Shown here piece by piece: positions 1 through 13,200 of a stretch of DNA of 64,000 nt; the first letter of the stretch is position 1, and every line of letters begins with the position of its first letter. The stretch is from Sepiola atlantica (lineage: Eukaryota > Mollusca > Cephalopoda > Sepiida > Sepiolidae): assembly GCA_963556195.1 (NCBI GenBank), contig OY744553.1, positions 11,947,596 to 12,011,595 of the forward strand, read 5' to 3'. Below the pieces are notes generated by a model. It did not search any database. It saw only the letters and a list, made by a program, of their open reading frames with translations, and had not been told where the DNA came from. Made by a program: the position numbers and the translations under genes.

Positions 1-544
1 TCAATAAACCTCTTCTTTTATGATAAATTCTAAACGTTGTAACTTATTAATTTATAGATCTCCTGGTTACTAATAGTTATCCCATCATCCGGAGTTATAC
101 CAATACAATCAGTTACATAACATATTATGTATAATAATAACCCACCAAAATAATCTGCAAACTATATCTATAATACTAACATTAATATATATATACATTC
201 CAAAATTTTAATTAATAGTGGTTTTGATTAACCTATCTTTATTTTCCTTAAGAAAAATGTATTGTTGTTATTAATTATATATTCAAGATCTCTACATCAA
301 GTTATCCTATGATTAAATTAGTTAACTCAATCCTACCTATCATTGTTAATTATGATACATTAATTACGCGATCCTTCATTATTTGTAATAATTTAATGTT
401 ATGTTTAAAGAGATAGTGATTTTAATTTCTAATCTTTGTTTTTATTTTTTATTTATTCATTATTCATTTATTTTATTTATTTATTTATTTTTAGTTTTTA
501 TTTTTATTTATTTATTTATTTATTTATTTAATAGTTATGTGTAC
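1..544. other. AT-rich non-coding stretch
   Basis: No reading frame or recognisable element. On the minus strand it lies just downstream of the Penelope-like coding remnant, so it may include that element's 3' flank. A (TTTA)n-type microsatellite fills about 438-530. Confidence 0.5.
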
Positions 545-1429
545 ATTGTTCTCAAAATACTTATCTAAGGTGAACTTTTTGAAGTGCCTGTAATTGTAAC
601 CTACCTCGTCCTTCTGGTTTAGTAAAGCATTCTTATTAGGAAACAAAACTATAGCCAGTTTTTCATTTAAACACAGAAAAAAGGTAGGGTTGTTTAGTGT
701 AGGTATTGGTGTCTTTTTTTAAATACTCCATTTCACTACAGGAACTATGCCATTTCTTTTTAGGGATAAAATATATCTAGATAATGAAGTGCCTTTTCTA
801 TCAGTATTTATGTTGTTAAATGAGCATTTATGGTTTCTATATCTATCCTTAAAATCAGTACTAGTACCCCTATGTAGTAATTTTCAAAATCGGATCATTC
901 TCTGTAAAAACTGCACTAAGATATACTATATTTTCCATTAAACTTTTTTCTTGTAACGGGCACTCACTTTTATTTCTACAATTACATTTATTATCCTGTA
1001 TGCTAATTACATTGTTTGTATCATTATCCTTTAGTATTTGTCTATTGTGACCGTTGATTATTTTTTCTAAATTATTAGTGCAACTATAACTAAGTTTAAT
1101 TGTGTTTTTGTTAAAGATTTTAGGCAGTGGGTTATTATTAGGGAAATGCTTATTTAACAAGTTAAGAAACATATGCCCACTCTTTGATTTAACTAGTTGG
1201 TTAAACGCAGGTGTATACCAAATAATTTTTCGTTTTCTATTTGTCCTACTTTTATTTCTATTCCTATCATCTTGATATTCGATAGTCGTGTTAATATAAC
1301 CACTATTCCTTAGAGCATTATTGTAAGCACTACTATTTTTATTGAAAATTTCTTCATTAGAAGAATTATTGCTAATTCTATGACCTATGGATAACGGTAT
1401 GTGTTTAATAAAGCTTGGTGGATGGTTTG

Positions 1430-1434
<5 letters not shown>
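545..1434 (-). pseudogene. Penelope-like retroelement, C-terminal GIY-YIG part (broken)
   Basis: On the minus strand the frame is open from the (TA)n at 1434 down to about 868 and carries hallmarks of the C-terminal third of Penelope-like polymerases. These are a HPPSFIKHIPLSI start, a basic NRKRKIIWYTP segment, a KLSYSCTNN motif and the Cys-rich linker CNCRNKSECPLQEK (about 957-1000). A YIG tripeptide at about 868-878 is followed after a frameshift by DRYRNHKCSFNN, SRYILSLKRNG and LNEKLAI. This matches the GIY-YIG endonuclease that follows the reverse transcriptase in these elements. An in-frame stop follows VVKWSI. The reverse transcriptase is missing, cut off by the TA microsatellite, so this is a 5'-truncated, frameshifted relic. 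Identification rests on family motifs and I am fairly sure of it. It matters because Penelope-like elements are known carriers of hammerhead ribozymes, several of which occur in this window. Confidence 0.85.

Positions 1435-1486
<52 letters not shown>
1434..1486. repeat. (TA)n microsatellite
   Basis: Uninterrupted alternating TA, about 26 units. It truncates the Penelope-like frame and bounds the hammerhead-bearing repeat that follows. Confidence 0.98.
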
Positions 1487-1489
<3 letters not shown>

Positions 1490-2021
1490 ACGGAGATTCA
1501 GTCTTGTTTTGCTCAATTCGGATTTAACGGGTTTTCTAATTAAACAACGAACTTTGATTTGACTTCGGTTGCACATGTCGGGATTTTGGAACTTGGATTG
1601 GACTTTCTGTATTATTTGATTTATTTATCATTAACATTGAATATTGACACATTTCGCGACTGGACAACTTTGCCGGCCCCTTCAATTTCACGTATATGGA
1701 CTGCTGTTTGTAACTTGGAGTAATGTCTTTCCCGATTATGCTTCTCAATTTGTATGACCTGGATGGACTGTATGGATTCAACAAAAAGTATGTTTTTGGG
1801 TTGATATGTTTGATGTTATGTATTTTTATGTATTTGTGTATATAATTTTATATATTTTCAAAGCGTAATTTTATTACCTGTAGTAGTATAACTGCGGTAA
1901 TGGTCCTCTGAAGAGAAGAATTATCTTTGAAAACTCATGAGCTAAGGACTTAAGGATACTTTGCTTGAACTTTGAACTCTAATAAAATTTGATTGACACC
2001 TTATTTTATTACTTAATTTTA

Positions 2022-2024
<3 letters not shown>
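1487..2024 (+). repeat. TA-bounded repeat carrying a hammerhead motif
   Basis: A roughly 540-bp block between two (TA)n arrays with no convincing coding capacity; an 82-codon minus-strand frame at 1536-1784 shows no family feature. It holds the hammerhead motif at 1902-1950. The TA bounding resembles the hammerhead blocks near 20.9, 21.5 and 52.4 kb, so it is probably the non-coding end of a Penelope-like or related element. The family assignment is inference. Confidence 0.5.
1902..1950 (+). ncRNA. Hammerhead ribozyme motif A
   Basis: Type I hammerhead layout read by eye. The core CTGAAGA (1908-1914) fits the CUGANGA consensus. Stem II GAAG/CTTT (1915-1918/1925-1928) is followed by GAAA (1929-1932). 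Stem III (1932-1943) has one A.C mismatch and a 4-nt loop. The cleavage triplet is CUA, with the cut after 1944. Stem I pairs GTCCT (1903-1907) with AGGAC (1945-1949), plus a G.U pair. All invariant core bases are present. Activity is untested and the mismatch may weaken it. Confidence 0.65.

Positions 2025-2079
<55 letters not shown>
2025..2079. repeat. (TA)n microsatellite
   Basis: About 27 TA units separating the hammerhead block from a LINE tail. Confidence 0.98.
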
Positions 2080-2081
<2 letters not shown>

Positions 2082-2089
2082 TTGAGATA

Positions 2090-2830
2090 ATCCTACCAAT
2101 AAACACTTGGTGGTCTTAAAGTCCAATAAGTGTAAAACTAACATCAGATCTGTGTCTAAGGTCTCTAGTTAGATCATTCTACCGCTTGAAAAAGTACCTC
2201 ACTCCTGATGCAATCTTCTATTTGTATAAGAGTCAGATAAGCCTAAGATGGAGTACTGTTGCCACATCTATAGAGGTGCCGCTCATAGCACTCGGTCTTG
2301 TCTTGCCTTGTCAGAGTACAAAATAGACTTCGGGATCTAGTGGGGGTGTCCTCTTCACTTATCTACAGCCTCTTTCTCAGAGAATAGACGTTGCTAGTCT
2401 TTCTCTACTCTATCGTTATTTTCATGGTCAGTGCTCGACTGAGCTCCAATCTTTGGTCCCCTCAGTAACACATTCACAGCAAGAACACGTCTAGCTAAAT
2501 CATTTGTAATAATTTTCGTTTCTTCTTCTTCTATGTGTCTAAAACTAAGCAGGACTTCCATGGGCAGAGTTTCTTTCTAAGAACTGTCTGTCTGTGGAAC
2601 ACAACACCACGGGGCTGATTTCCAGTTCACTACAGCATGGTCGTTTTCAAGTTAAATGTAAACAAATTATTGTTGAGCCGTCTCATAAAGTAATCAATTT
2701 TCAACCCAGATCAAACCATGGTCTGCAATCCTCAATGCTTTGTCTCATCATTCACTTAACACAAAACATTTAACCTTTGTCCTCGGGTAGCCTTTTATCC
2801 TTGATGATTAATAAAATGTTAGTAAAAAAC
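2090..2830 (+). pseudogene. Non-LTR retrotransposon ORF2 C-terminal tail (family L1 of this window), decayed
   Basis: A broken plus-strand reading frame recalls the post-reverse-transcriptase tail common to CR1/Jockey-type LINEs. It has a 'fYLYKSqI...eYCcH.w.gaA' segment, then a 'SLqpLSqRiDVASLSLLYRYFHGqCSTEL' block (about 2365-2450), then a 'fFlrtvclWNttprG.fp' block near 2575-2625, with frameshifts and stops between. Two other copies lie at 40915-42775 and 58256-58835, and all three end in a short GGCC/TTGATAAG segment of the 3' UTR. I can assign the LINE class but not the exact clade. No intact protein remains. Confidence 0.7.
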
Positions 2831-3250
2831 ACGTTCTACTGGTTAGACGATCATAAAAGTGTCCCTGCATATAATTGAAAAGCGCTGAAACGAAGACTGT
2901 TGGATATTCCTAACTGAAACTTGGTGCACAAGCCGGAAATAGACTGAAGTGTATTTGTATTAAATATGTGTGGATTGCATGAAGTATTGTTTATTTTATT
3001 AATGATTTTATGGATAGCATAAATTCCGAATTAGAAAGTATATTTACAAAATTAACAAGAGAATAGAAAGAATAAGAGAATGAATGGAACTATAGACATC
3101 GTTTAGAAATACGAAGTGAATTCAAGAATAAAATTATAAGCGCAAATGTACAAACAAGAAATGAGAAAATACGTGGAACAAGAAGTCGAAGAAAAAAGAA
3201 ATGAGAAAATAAGAACAAGAAGTGGAAAAAATGAGAAAATAAGAACAAGA

Positions 3251-6200
3251 AATGAAAGCAGAAAGAAATTAAAAAAATAATAACAAACAAAATCAAGAAC
3301 AATAAAATCAGAAAATCAGAAGAACAAGAAGTGGAAGAAAAAATAAATGAGAAAAAAAAGAAGAAAAAAAAGTGAAAAAAAATAAATAAGAAAATATGAA
3401 CAAGAAAGTGGAAGAAAAGAAAATGAGAAAAAATTAAAAACAATAAAAAAAAATAAATGAGAAAATATGAACAAAAAGTGGAAGAAACAAAACATGAGAA
3501 AATAGGAAGGATATGAAGTGGAAAAAATAAATGATAAAATAAGAAGAACAAGAACTGAAAAAAAAGAAATGAGAAAATAAGAAAAAAGTGGAGGCAATAA
3601 AAAATGAGAAAATAGGAAGAACACGAAGTTAAACAAAAAAGAAATGAGAAAATAAGAACAAGAAGTGGAAGAAAAAAGAAATAAGAAAAATAAGAACAAG
3701 AAGTGGAAGAAAAAAGAAATGAGTAAATAAGACCAAGAAGTGGAAGAAAAAAGAAATAAGAACAAGAAGTGGAAGAAAAAAGAAATGAGAAAATAAGAAC
3801 AAGAAGTGGAAGAAAAAAGAAATGAGAAAATAAGAACAAAAAGTGGAAGAAAAAAGAAATAAGAACAAGAAGTGGAAAAAAAGAAATGAGAAAATAAGAA
3901 CAAGAAGTAGAAAAAAAAGAAATGAGAAAATAAGACCAAGAAGTGGAAGAAAAAAGAAATAAGAACAAGAAGTGGAAAAAAAGAAATGAGAAAATAAGAA
4001 CAAGAAGTAGAAAAAAAAGAAATGAGAAAATAAGACCAAGAAGTGGAAGAAAAAAGAAATAAGAACAAGAAGTGGAAAAAAAGAAATGAGAAAATAAGAA
4101 CAAGAAGTAGAAAAAAGAAATGAGAAAATAAGAACAAGAAGTGAATGAACAAAGAAATGAGAAAATAAGAACAAGAAGTGGAAGAAAACAGAAATGAGAA
4201 AATAAGAACAAGAAGTGGAAAAAAAGAAATGAGAAAATAAGAACAAAAAGTGGAAGAAAAAAGAAATGAGAAAATAAGAACACGAAGTGGAAAAAAAAAG
4301 AAATGAGAAAATAAGAACAAGAAGTGGAAAAAAAAAAGAAATGAGAAAATAAAAACAAGAAGTGGAAGAAAAAAGAAATGAGAAAAATAAGAACAAGACG
4401 TGGAAAAAAAGAAATGAGAAAATAAGAACAAGAAGTGGAAGAAAAAAGAAATGAGAAAATAAGAACAAGAAGTGGAAAAAAACAAAATGAGAAAATAAGA
4501 ACAAGAAGTGGTAAAAAAAGAAATTAGAAAATAAGAACAAGAAGTGGAAGAAAAAAGAAATAAGAAAAATAAAAACAAGAAGTGGAAGAAAAAAGAAATG
4601 AGAAAATAAGAACAAGAAGTGGAAGAAAAAAGAAATGAGAAAATAAGAACAAGAAGTGGAAAAAAAAATGAGAAAATAAGAACAAGAAGTGGAAGAAAAA
4701 AGAAATGAGAAAATAAGAACAAGAAGTGGAAAAAAACGAAATGAGAAAATAAGAACAAGAAGTGGTAAAAAAAGAAATGAGAAAATAAGAACAAGAAGTG
4801 GAAGAAAAAAGAAATAAGAAAAATAAAAACAAGAAGTGGAAGAAAAAAGAAATGAGAAAATAAGAACAAGAAGTGGAAGAAAAAAGAAATAAGAAAAATA
4901 AGAACAAGAAGTGGAAAAAAAAATGAGAAAATAAGAACAAGAAGTGGAAGAAAAATGAAATGAGAAAATAAGAACAAGAAGTGGAAGAAAAAAGAAATGA
5001 GAAAATAAGAACAAGAAGTGGAAGAAATAAGAAATAAGAAAAATAAGAACAAGACGTGGAATAAAAAGAAATGAGAAAATAAGAACAAGAAGTGGAAGAA
5101 AAAATAAATGAGAAAATAAGAACAAGAAGTGGAAGAAAAAATAAATGAGAAAATAAGAACAAGAAGTGGAAAAAAGAAATGAGAAAATAAGAACAAGAAG
5201 TGGAAAGAAAGAAATGAGAAAATAAGAACAAGAAGTAGAAAAAAAAATGAGAAAATAAGAACAAGAAGTGGAAGAAACAAGAAATGAGAGAATAAGAACA
5301 AGAAGTAGAAAAAAGAAATGAAAAAATAAGAACAAGAAGTGAAAAAAAAAGAAATGAGAAAATAAGAACAAGAAGTAGAAAAAAAGAAATGAGAAAATAA
5401 GAACAAGAAGTGGAAGAAAAAAGAAATGAGAAAATAAGAACAAGAAGTGGAAGAAAACAGAAATGAGAAAATAAGAACAAGAAGTGGAAGAAAAAAGAAA
5501 TGAGAAAATAAGAACAAAAAGTGGAAGAAAAAAGAAATGAGAAAATAAGAACAAGAAGTGGAAAAAAGAAATGAGAAAATAAGAACAAGAAGTGGAAAAA
5601 AAAGAAATGAGAAAATAAGAACAAGAAGTGGAAGTAAAAAGAAATAAGAACAAGAAGTGGAAAAAAAGAAATGAGAAAATAAGAACAAGAAGTAGAAAAA
5701 AAAGAAATGAGAAAATAAGAACAAGAAGTGGAAAAAAGAAATGAGAAAATAAGAACAAGAAGTGGATGAAAAAAGAAATGAGAAAATAAGAACAAGAAGT
5801 GGAAGAAAACAGAAATGAGAAAATAAGAACAAGAAGTGGAAAAAAAGAAATGAGAAAATAAGAACAAAAAGTGGAAGAAAAAAGAAATGAGAAAATAAGA
5901 ACACGAAGTGGAAAAAAAAAGAAATGAGAAAATAAGAACAAGAAGTGGAAAAAAAAAAGAAATGAGAAAATAAGAACAAAAAGTGGAAGAAAAAAGAAAT
6001 GAGAAAATAAGAACACGAAGTGGAAAAAAAAAGAAATGAGAAAATAAGAACAAGAAGTGGAAGAAACAAGAAATGAGAAAAATAAGAACAAGACGTGGAA
6101 AAAAAGAAATGAGAAAATAAGAACAAGAAGTGGAAGAAAAAAGAAATGAGAAAATAAGAACAAGAAGTGGAAAAAAACGAAATGAGAAAATAAGAACAAG

Positions 6201-6780
6201 AAGTGGTAAAAAAAGAAATTAGAAAATAAGAACAAGAAGTGGAAGAAAAAAGAAATAAGAAAAATAAAAACAAGAAGTGGAAGAAAAAAGAAATGAGAAA
6301 ATAAGAACAAGAAGTGGAAGAAAAAAGAAATAAGAAAAATAAGAACAAGAAGTGGAAAAAAAAATGAGAAAATAAGAACAAGAAGTGGAAGAAAAATGAA
6401 ATGAGAAAATAAGAACAAGAAGTGGAAGAAAAAAGAAATGAGAAAATAAGAACAAGAAGTGGAAGAAATAAGAAATAAGAAAAATAAGAACAAGACGTGG
6501 AATAAAAAGAAATGAGAAAATAAGAACAAGAAGTGGAAGAAAAAATAAATGAGAAAATAAGAACAAGAAGTGGAAGAAAAAATAAATGAGAAAATAAGAA
6601 CAAGAAGTGGAAAAAATAAATGAGAAAATAAGAACAAGAAGTGGAAAGAAAGAAATGAGAAAATAAGAACAAGAAGTAGAAGAAAAAAAATGAGAAAATA
6701 AGAACAAGAAGTGGAAGAAATAAGAAATGAGAAAATAAGAACAAGAAGTAGAAAAAAGAAATGAGAAAATAAGAACAAGA
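3251..6780. repeat. Higher-order repeat copy 1 (3.53 kb)
   Basis: Starts with the AATGAAAGCAGAAAG module and includes diagnostic variants: AAATTAG near 4521, ACGTGG near 4399, AGAAACAAG near 6061. Each recurs 3528-3530 bp later. Few differences are visible by eye, so the duplication looks recent. Confidence 0.9.
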
Positions 6781-9700
6781 AATGAAAGCAGAAAGAAATT
6801 AAAAAAATAATAACAAACAAAATCAAGAACAATAAAATCAGAAAATCAGAAGAACAAGAAGTGGAAGAAAAAATAAATGAGAAAAAAAAGAAGAAAAAAA
6901 AGTGAAAAAAAATAAATAAGAAAATATGAACAAGAAAGTGGAAGAAAAGAAAATGAGAAAAAATTAAAAACAATAAAAAAAAATAAATGAGAAAATATGA
7001 ACAAAAAGTGGAAGAAACAAAACATGAGAAAATAGGAAGGATATGAAGTGGAAAAAATAAATGATAAAATAAGAAGAACAAGAACTGAAAAAAAAGAAAT
7101 GAGAAAATAAGAAAAAAGTGGAGGCAATAAAAAATGAGAAAATAGGAAGAACACGAAGTTAAACAAAAAAGAAATGAGAAAATAAGAACAAGAAGTGGAA
7201 GAAAAAAGAAATAAGAAAAATAAGAACAAGAAGTGGAAGAAAAAAGAAATGAGTAAATAAGACCAAGAAGTGGAAGAAAAAAGAAATAAGAACAAGAAGT
7301 GGAAGAAAAAAGAAATGAGAAAATAAGAACAAGAAGTGGAAGAAAAAAGAAATGAGAAAATAAGAACAAAAAGTGGAAGAAAAAAGAAATAAGAACAAGA
7401 AGTGGAAAAAAAGAAATGAGAAAATAAGAACAAGAAGTAGAAAAAAAAGAAATGAGAAAATAAGACCAAGAAGTGGAAGAAAAAAGAAATAAGAACAAGA
7501 AGTGGAAAAAAAAATGAGAAAATAAGAACAAGAAGTAGAAAAAAAAGAAATGAGAAAATAAGACCAAGAAGTGGAAGAAAAAAGAAATAAGAACAAGAAG
7601 TGGAAAAAAAGAAATGAGAAAATAAGAACAAGAAGTAGAAAAAAGAAATGAGAAAATAAGAACAAGAAGTGAATGAAAAAAGAAATGAGAAAATAAGAAC
7701 AAGAAGTGGAAGAAAACAGAAATGAGAAAATAAGAACAAGAAGTGGAAAAAAAGAAATGAGAAAATAAGAACAAAAAGTGGAAGAAAAAAGAAATGAGAA
7801 AATAAGAACACGAAGTGGAAAAAAAAAGAAATGAGAAAATAAGAACAAGAAGTGGAAAAAAAAAAGAAATGAGAAAATAAAAACAAGAAGTGGAAGAAAA
7901 AAGAAATGAGAAAAATAAGAACAAGACGTGGAAAAAAAGAAATGAGAAAATAAGAACAAGAAGTGGAAGAAAAAAGAAATGAGAAAATAAGAACAAGAAG
8001 TAGAAAAAAACATAATGAGAAAATAAGAACAAGAAGTGGTAAAAAAAGAAATTAGAAAATAAGAACAAGAAGTGGAAGAAAAAAGAAATAAGAAAAATAA
8101 AAACAAGAAGTGGAAGAAAAAAGAAATGAGAAAATAAGAACAAGAAGTGGAAGAAAAAAGAAATGAGAAAATAAGAACAAGAAGTGGAAAAAAAAATGAG
8201 AAAATAAGAACAAGAAGTGGAAGAAAAAAGAAATGAGAAAATAAGAACAAGAAGTGGAAAAAAACGAAATGAGAAAATAAGAACAAGAAGTGGTAAAAAA
8301 AGAAATGAGAAAATAAGAACAAGAAGTGGAAGAAAAAAGAAATAAGAAAAATAAAAACAAGAAGTGGAAGAAAAAAGAAATGAGAAAATAAGAACAAGAA
8401 GTGGAAGAAAAAAGAAATAAGAAAAATAAGAACAAGAAGTGGAAAAAAAAATGAGAAAATAAGAACAAGAAGTGGAAGAAAAATGAAATGAGAAAATAAG
8501 AACAAGAAGTGGAAGAAAAAAGAAATGAGAAAATAAGAACAAGAAGTGGAAGAAATAAGAAATAAGAAAAATAAGAACAAGACGTGGAATAAAAATAAAT
8601 GAGAAAATAAGAACAAGAAGTGGAAGAAAAAATAAATGAGAAAATAAGAACAAGAAGTGGAAGAAAAAATAAATGAGAAAATAAGAACAAGAAGTGGAAA
8701 AAAGAAATGAGAAAATAAGAACAAGAAGTGGAAAGAAAGAAATGAGAAAATAAGAACAAGAAGTAGAAAAAAAAATGAGAAAATAAGAACAAGAAGTGGA
8801 AGAAACAAGAAATGAGAGAATAAGAACAAGAAGTAGAAAAAAGAAATGAAAAAATAAGAACAAGAAGTGAAAAAAAAAGAAATGAGAAAATAAGAACAAG
8901 AAGTAGAAAAAAAGAAATGAGAAAATAAGAACAAGAAGTGGAAGAAAAAAGAAATGAGATAATAAGAACAAGAAGTGGAAGAAAACAGAAATGAGAAAAT
9001 AAGAACAAGAAGTGGAAGAAAAAAGAAATGAGAAAATAAGAACAAAAAGTGGAAGAAAAAAGAAATGAGAAAATAAGAACAAGAAGTGGAAAAAAGAAAT
9101 GAGAAAATAAGAACAAGAAGTGGAAAAAAAAGAAATGAGAAAATAAGAACAAGAAGTGGAAGTAAAAAGAAATAAGAACAAGAAGTGGAAAAAAAGAAAT
9201 GAGAAAATAAGAACAAGAAGTAGAAAAAAAAGAAATGAGAAAATAAGAACAAGAAGTGGAAAAAAGAAATGAGAAAATAAGAACAAGAAGTGGATGAAAA
9301 AAGAAATGAGAAAATAAGAACAAGAAGTGGAAGAAAACAGAAATGAGAAAATAAGAACAAGAAGTGGAAAAAAAGAAATGAGAAAATAAGAACAAAAAGT
9401 GGAAGAAAAAAGAAATGAGAAAATAAGAACACGAAGTGGAAAAAAAAAGAAATGAGAAAATAAGAACAAGAAGTGGAAAAAAAAAAGAAATGAGAAAATA
9501 AGAACAAAAAGTGGAAGAAAAAAGAAATGAGAAAATAAGAACACGAAGTGGAAAAAAAAAGAAATGAGAAAATAAGAACAAGAAGTGGAAGAAACAAGAA
9601 ATGAGAAAAATAAGAACAAGACGTGGAAAAAAAGAAATGAGAAAATAAGAACAAGAAGTGGAAGAAAAAAGAAATGAGAAAATAAGAACAAGAAGTGGAA

Positions 9701-10290
9701 AAAAACGAAATGAGAAAATAAGAACAAGAAGTGGTAAAAAAAGAAATTAGAAAATAAGAACAAGAAGTGGAAGAAAAAAGAAATAAGAAAAATAAAAACA
9801 AGAAGTGGAAGAAAAAAGAAATGAGAAAATAAGAACAAGAAGTGGAAGAAAAAAGAAATAAGAAAAATAAGAACAAGAAGTGGAAAAAAAAATGAGAAAA
9901 TAAGAACAAGAAGTGGAAGAAAAATGAAATGAGAAAATAAGAACAAGAAGTGGAAGAAAAAAGAAATGAGAAAATAAGAACAAGAAGTGGAAGAAATAAG
10001 AAATAAGAAAAATAAGAACAAGACGTGGAATAAAAAGAAATGAGAAAATAAGAACAAGAAGTGGAAGAAAAAATAAATGAGAAAATAAGAACAAGAAGTG
10101 GAAGAAAAAATAAATGAGAAAATAAGAACAAGAAGTGGAAAAAAGAAATGAGAAAATAAGAACAAGAAGTGGAAAGAAAGAAATGAGAAAATAAGAACAA
10201 GAAGTAGAAGAAAAAAAATGAGAAAATAAGAACAAGAAGTGGAAGAAATAAGAAATGAGAAAATAAGAACAAGAAGTAGAAAAAAGAAAT
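6781..10290. repeat. Higher-order repeat copy 2 (3.53 kb)
   Basis: Direct tandem repeat of 3251-6780. It reproduces the order of unit variants to about 10265-10290, after which the array continues with differently ordered units. Confidence 0.88.
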
Positions 10291-13200
10291 GAAAAAATAA
10301 GAACAAGAAGTGAAAAAAAAAGAAATGAGAAAATAAGAACAAGAAGTAGAAAAAAAGAAATGAGAAAATAAGAACAAGAAGTGGAAGAAAAAGAAATGAG
10401 AAAATAAGAACAAGAAGTGGAAGAAAACAGAAATGAGAAAATAAGAACAAGAAGTGGAAGAAAAAAGAAATGAGAAAATAAGAACAAAAAGTGGAAGAAA
10501 AAAGAAATGAGAAAATAAGAACAAGAAGTGGAAAAAAGAAATGAGAAAATAAGAACAAGAAGTGAAAAAAAAAGAAATAAGAAAATAAGAACAAGAAGTG
10601 GAAGTAAAAAGAAATGAGAAAATAAGAACAAGAAGTGGAAAAAAGAAATGAGAAAATAAGAACAAGAAGTGGAAAAAAAAGAAATGAGAAAATAAGAACA
10701 AGAAGTGGTAAAAAAAGAAATGAGAAAATAAGAACAAGAAGTGGAAAAAAAGAAATGAGAAAATAAGAACAAGAAGTGGAAGAAAAAAGAAATGAGAAAA
10801 TAAGAACAAGAAGTGGAAAAAAAAGAAATGAGAAAATAAGAACAAGAAGTGGAAAAAAAAGAAATGAGAAAATAAAAACAAGAAGTAGAAAAAAAGAAAT
10901 GAGAAAATAAGAACAAGAAGTGGAAGAAAAAAGAAATGAGAAAATAAGAACAAGAAGTGGAAGAAAACAGAAATGAGAAAATAAGAACAAGAAGTGGAAG
11001 AAAAAAGAAATGAGAAAATAAGAACAAAAAGTGGAAGAAAAAAGAAATGAGAAAATAAGAACAAGAAGTGGAAAAAAGAAATGAGAAAATAAGAACAAGA
11101 AGTGGAAAAAAAAGAAATGAGAAAATAAGAACAAGAAGTGGAAGTAAAAAGAAATGAGAAAATAAGAACAAGAAGTGGAAAAAAGAAATGAGAAAATAAG
11201 AACAATAAGTGGAAAAAAAAGAAATGAGAAAATAAGAACAAGAAGTGGAAAAAAAGAAATGAGAAAATAAGAACAAGAAGTGGAAAAAAAAGAAATGAGA
11301 AAATAAGAACAAGAAGTGGAAGAAAAAAGAAATGAGAAAATAAGAACAAGAAGTGGAAAAAAAAGAAATGAGAAAATAAGAACAAGAAGTGGAAAAAAAA
11401 GAAATGAGAAAATAAAAACAAGAAGTGGAAGAAAAAAGAAATGAGAAAAATAAGAACAAGACGTGGAAAAAAAGAAATGAGAAAATAAGAACAAGAAGTG
11501 GAAGAAAAAAGAAATGAGAAAATAAGAACAAGATGTGGAAAAAAAAGAAATGAGAAAATAAGAACAAGAAGTGGAAAAAAAAGAAATGAGAAAATAAGAA
11601 CAAAAAGTTGAAGAAAATAGAAATGAGAAAATAAGAACAAGAAGTGGAAGAAAAAAGAAATGAGAAAATAAGAACAAGAAGTGGAAAAAAAAGAAATGAG
11701 AAAATAAAAACAAGAAGTGGAAGAAAAAAGAAATGAGAAAAATAAGAACAAGACGTGGAAAAAAAGAAATGAGAAAATAAGAACAAGAAGTGGAAGAAAA
11801 AAGAAATGAGAAAATAATAACAAGAAGTGGAAAAAAACGAAATGAGAAAATAAGAACAAGAAGTGGTAAAAAAAGAAATCAGAAAATAAGAACAAGAAGT
11901 GGAAGAAAAAAGAAATAAAAAAAATAAAAACAAGAAGTGGAAGAAAAAAGAAATGAGAAAATAAGAACAAGAAGTGGAAAAAAAAGAAATGAGAAAATAA
12001 GAACAAGAAGTGGGAGAAAAAAAAAATGAGAAAATAAGAACAAGATGTGGAAAAAAAAGAAATGAGAAAATAAGAACAAGAAGTGGAAGAAAAAAGAAAT
12101 GAGAAAATAAGAACAAGAAGTGGAAAAAAAAGAAATGAGAAAATAAGAACAAGAAGTGGAAAAAAAAGAAATGAGAAAATAAAAACCAGAAGTGGAAGAA
12201 AAAAGAAATGAGAAAAATAAGAACAAGACGTGGAAAAAAAGAAATGAGAAAATAAGAACAAGAAGTGGAAGAAAAAAGAAATAAGAAAAATAAAAACAAG
12301 AAGTGGAAGAAAAAAGAAATGAGAAAATAAGAACAAGAAGTGGAAAAAAAAGAAATGAGAAAATAAGAACAAGAAGTGGAAGAAAAAAGAAATGAGAAAA
12401 TAAGAACAAGAAGTGGAAAAAAGAAATGAGAAAATAAGAACAAGAAGTGGAAAAAAAAGAAATGAGAAAATAAGAACAAGAAGTGGAAAAAAAAGAAATG
12501 AGAAAATAAGAACAAGAAGTGGAAAAAAAAGAAATGAGAAAATAAGAACAAGAAGTGGAAGAAAAAAGAAATGAGAAAATAAGAACAAGAAGTGGAAAAA
12601 AAAGAAATGAGAAAATAAGAACAAGAAGTGGAAAAAAAAGAAATGAGAAAATAAAAACAAGAAGTGGAAGAAAAAAGAAATGAGAAAAATAAGAACAAGA
12701 CGTGGAAAAAAAAGAAATGAGAAAATAAGAACAAGAAGTGGAAGAAAAAAGAAATGAGAAAATAAGAACAAGATGTGGAAAAAAAAGAAATGAGAAAATA
12801 AGAACAAGAAGTGGAAAAAAAAGAAATGAGAAAATAAGAACAAAAAGTGGAAGAAAATAGAAATGAGAAAATAAGAACAAGAAGGGGAAGAAAAAAGAAA
12901 TGAGAAAAATAAGAACAAGACGTGGAAAAAAAAGAAATACGAAAAATAAGAACAAGAAGTGGAAAAAAAAGAAATGAGAAAATAAGAACAAGAAGTGGAA
13001 AAAAAAGAAATGAGAAAATAAAAACCAGAAGTGGAAGAAAAAAGAAATGAGAAAAATAAGAACAAGACGTGGAAAAAAAAAAATGAGAAAATAAGAACAA
13101 GAAGTGGAAGAAAAAAGAAATAAGAAAAATAAAAACAAGAAGTGGAAGAAATAATAAATAAGAAAAATAAGAACAAGACGTGGAAAAAAAGAAATGAGAA

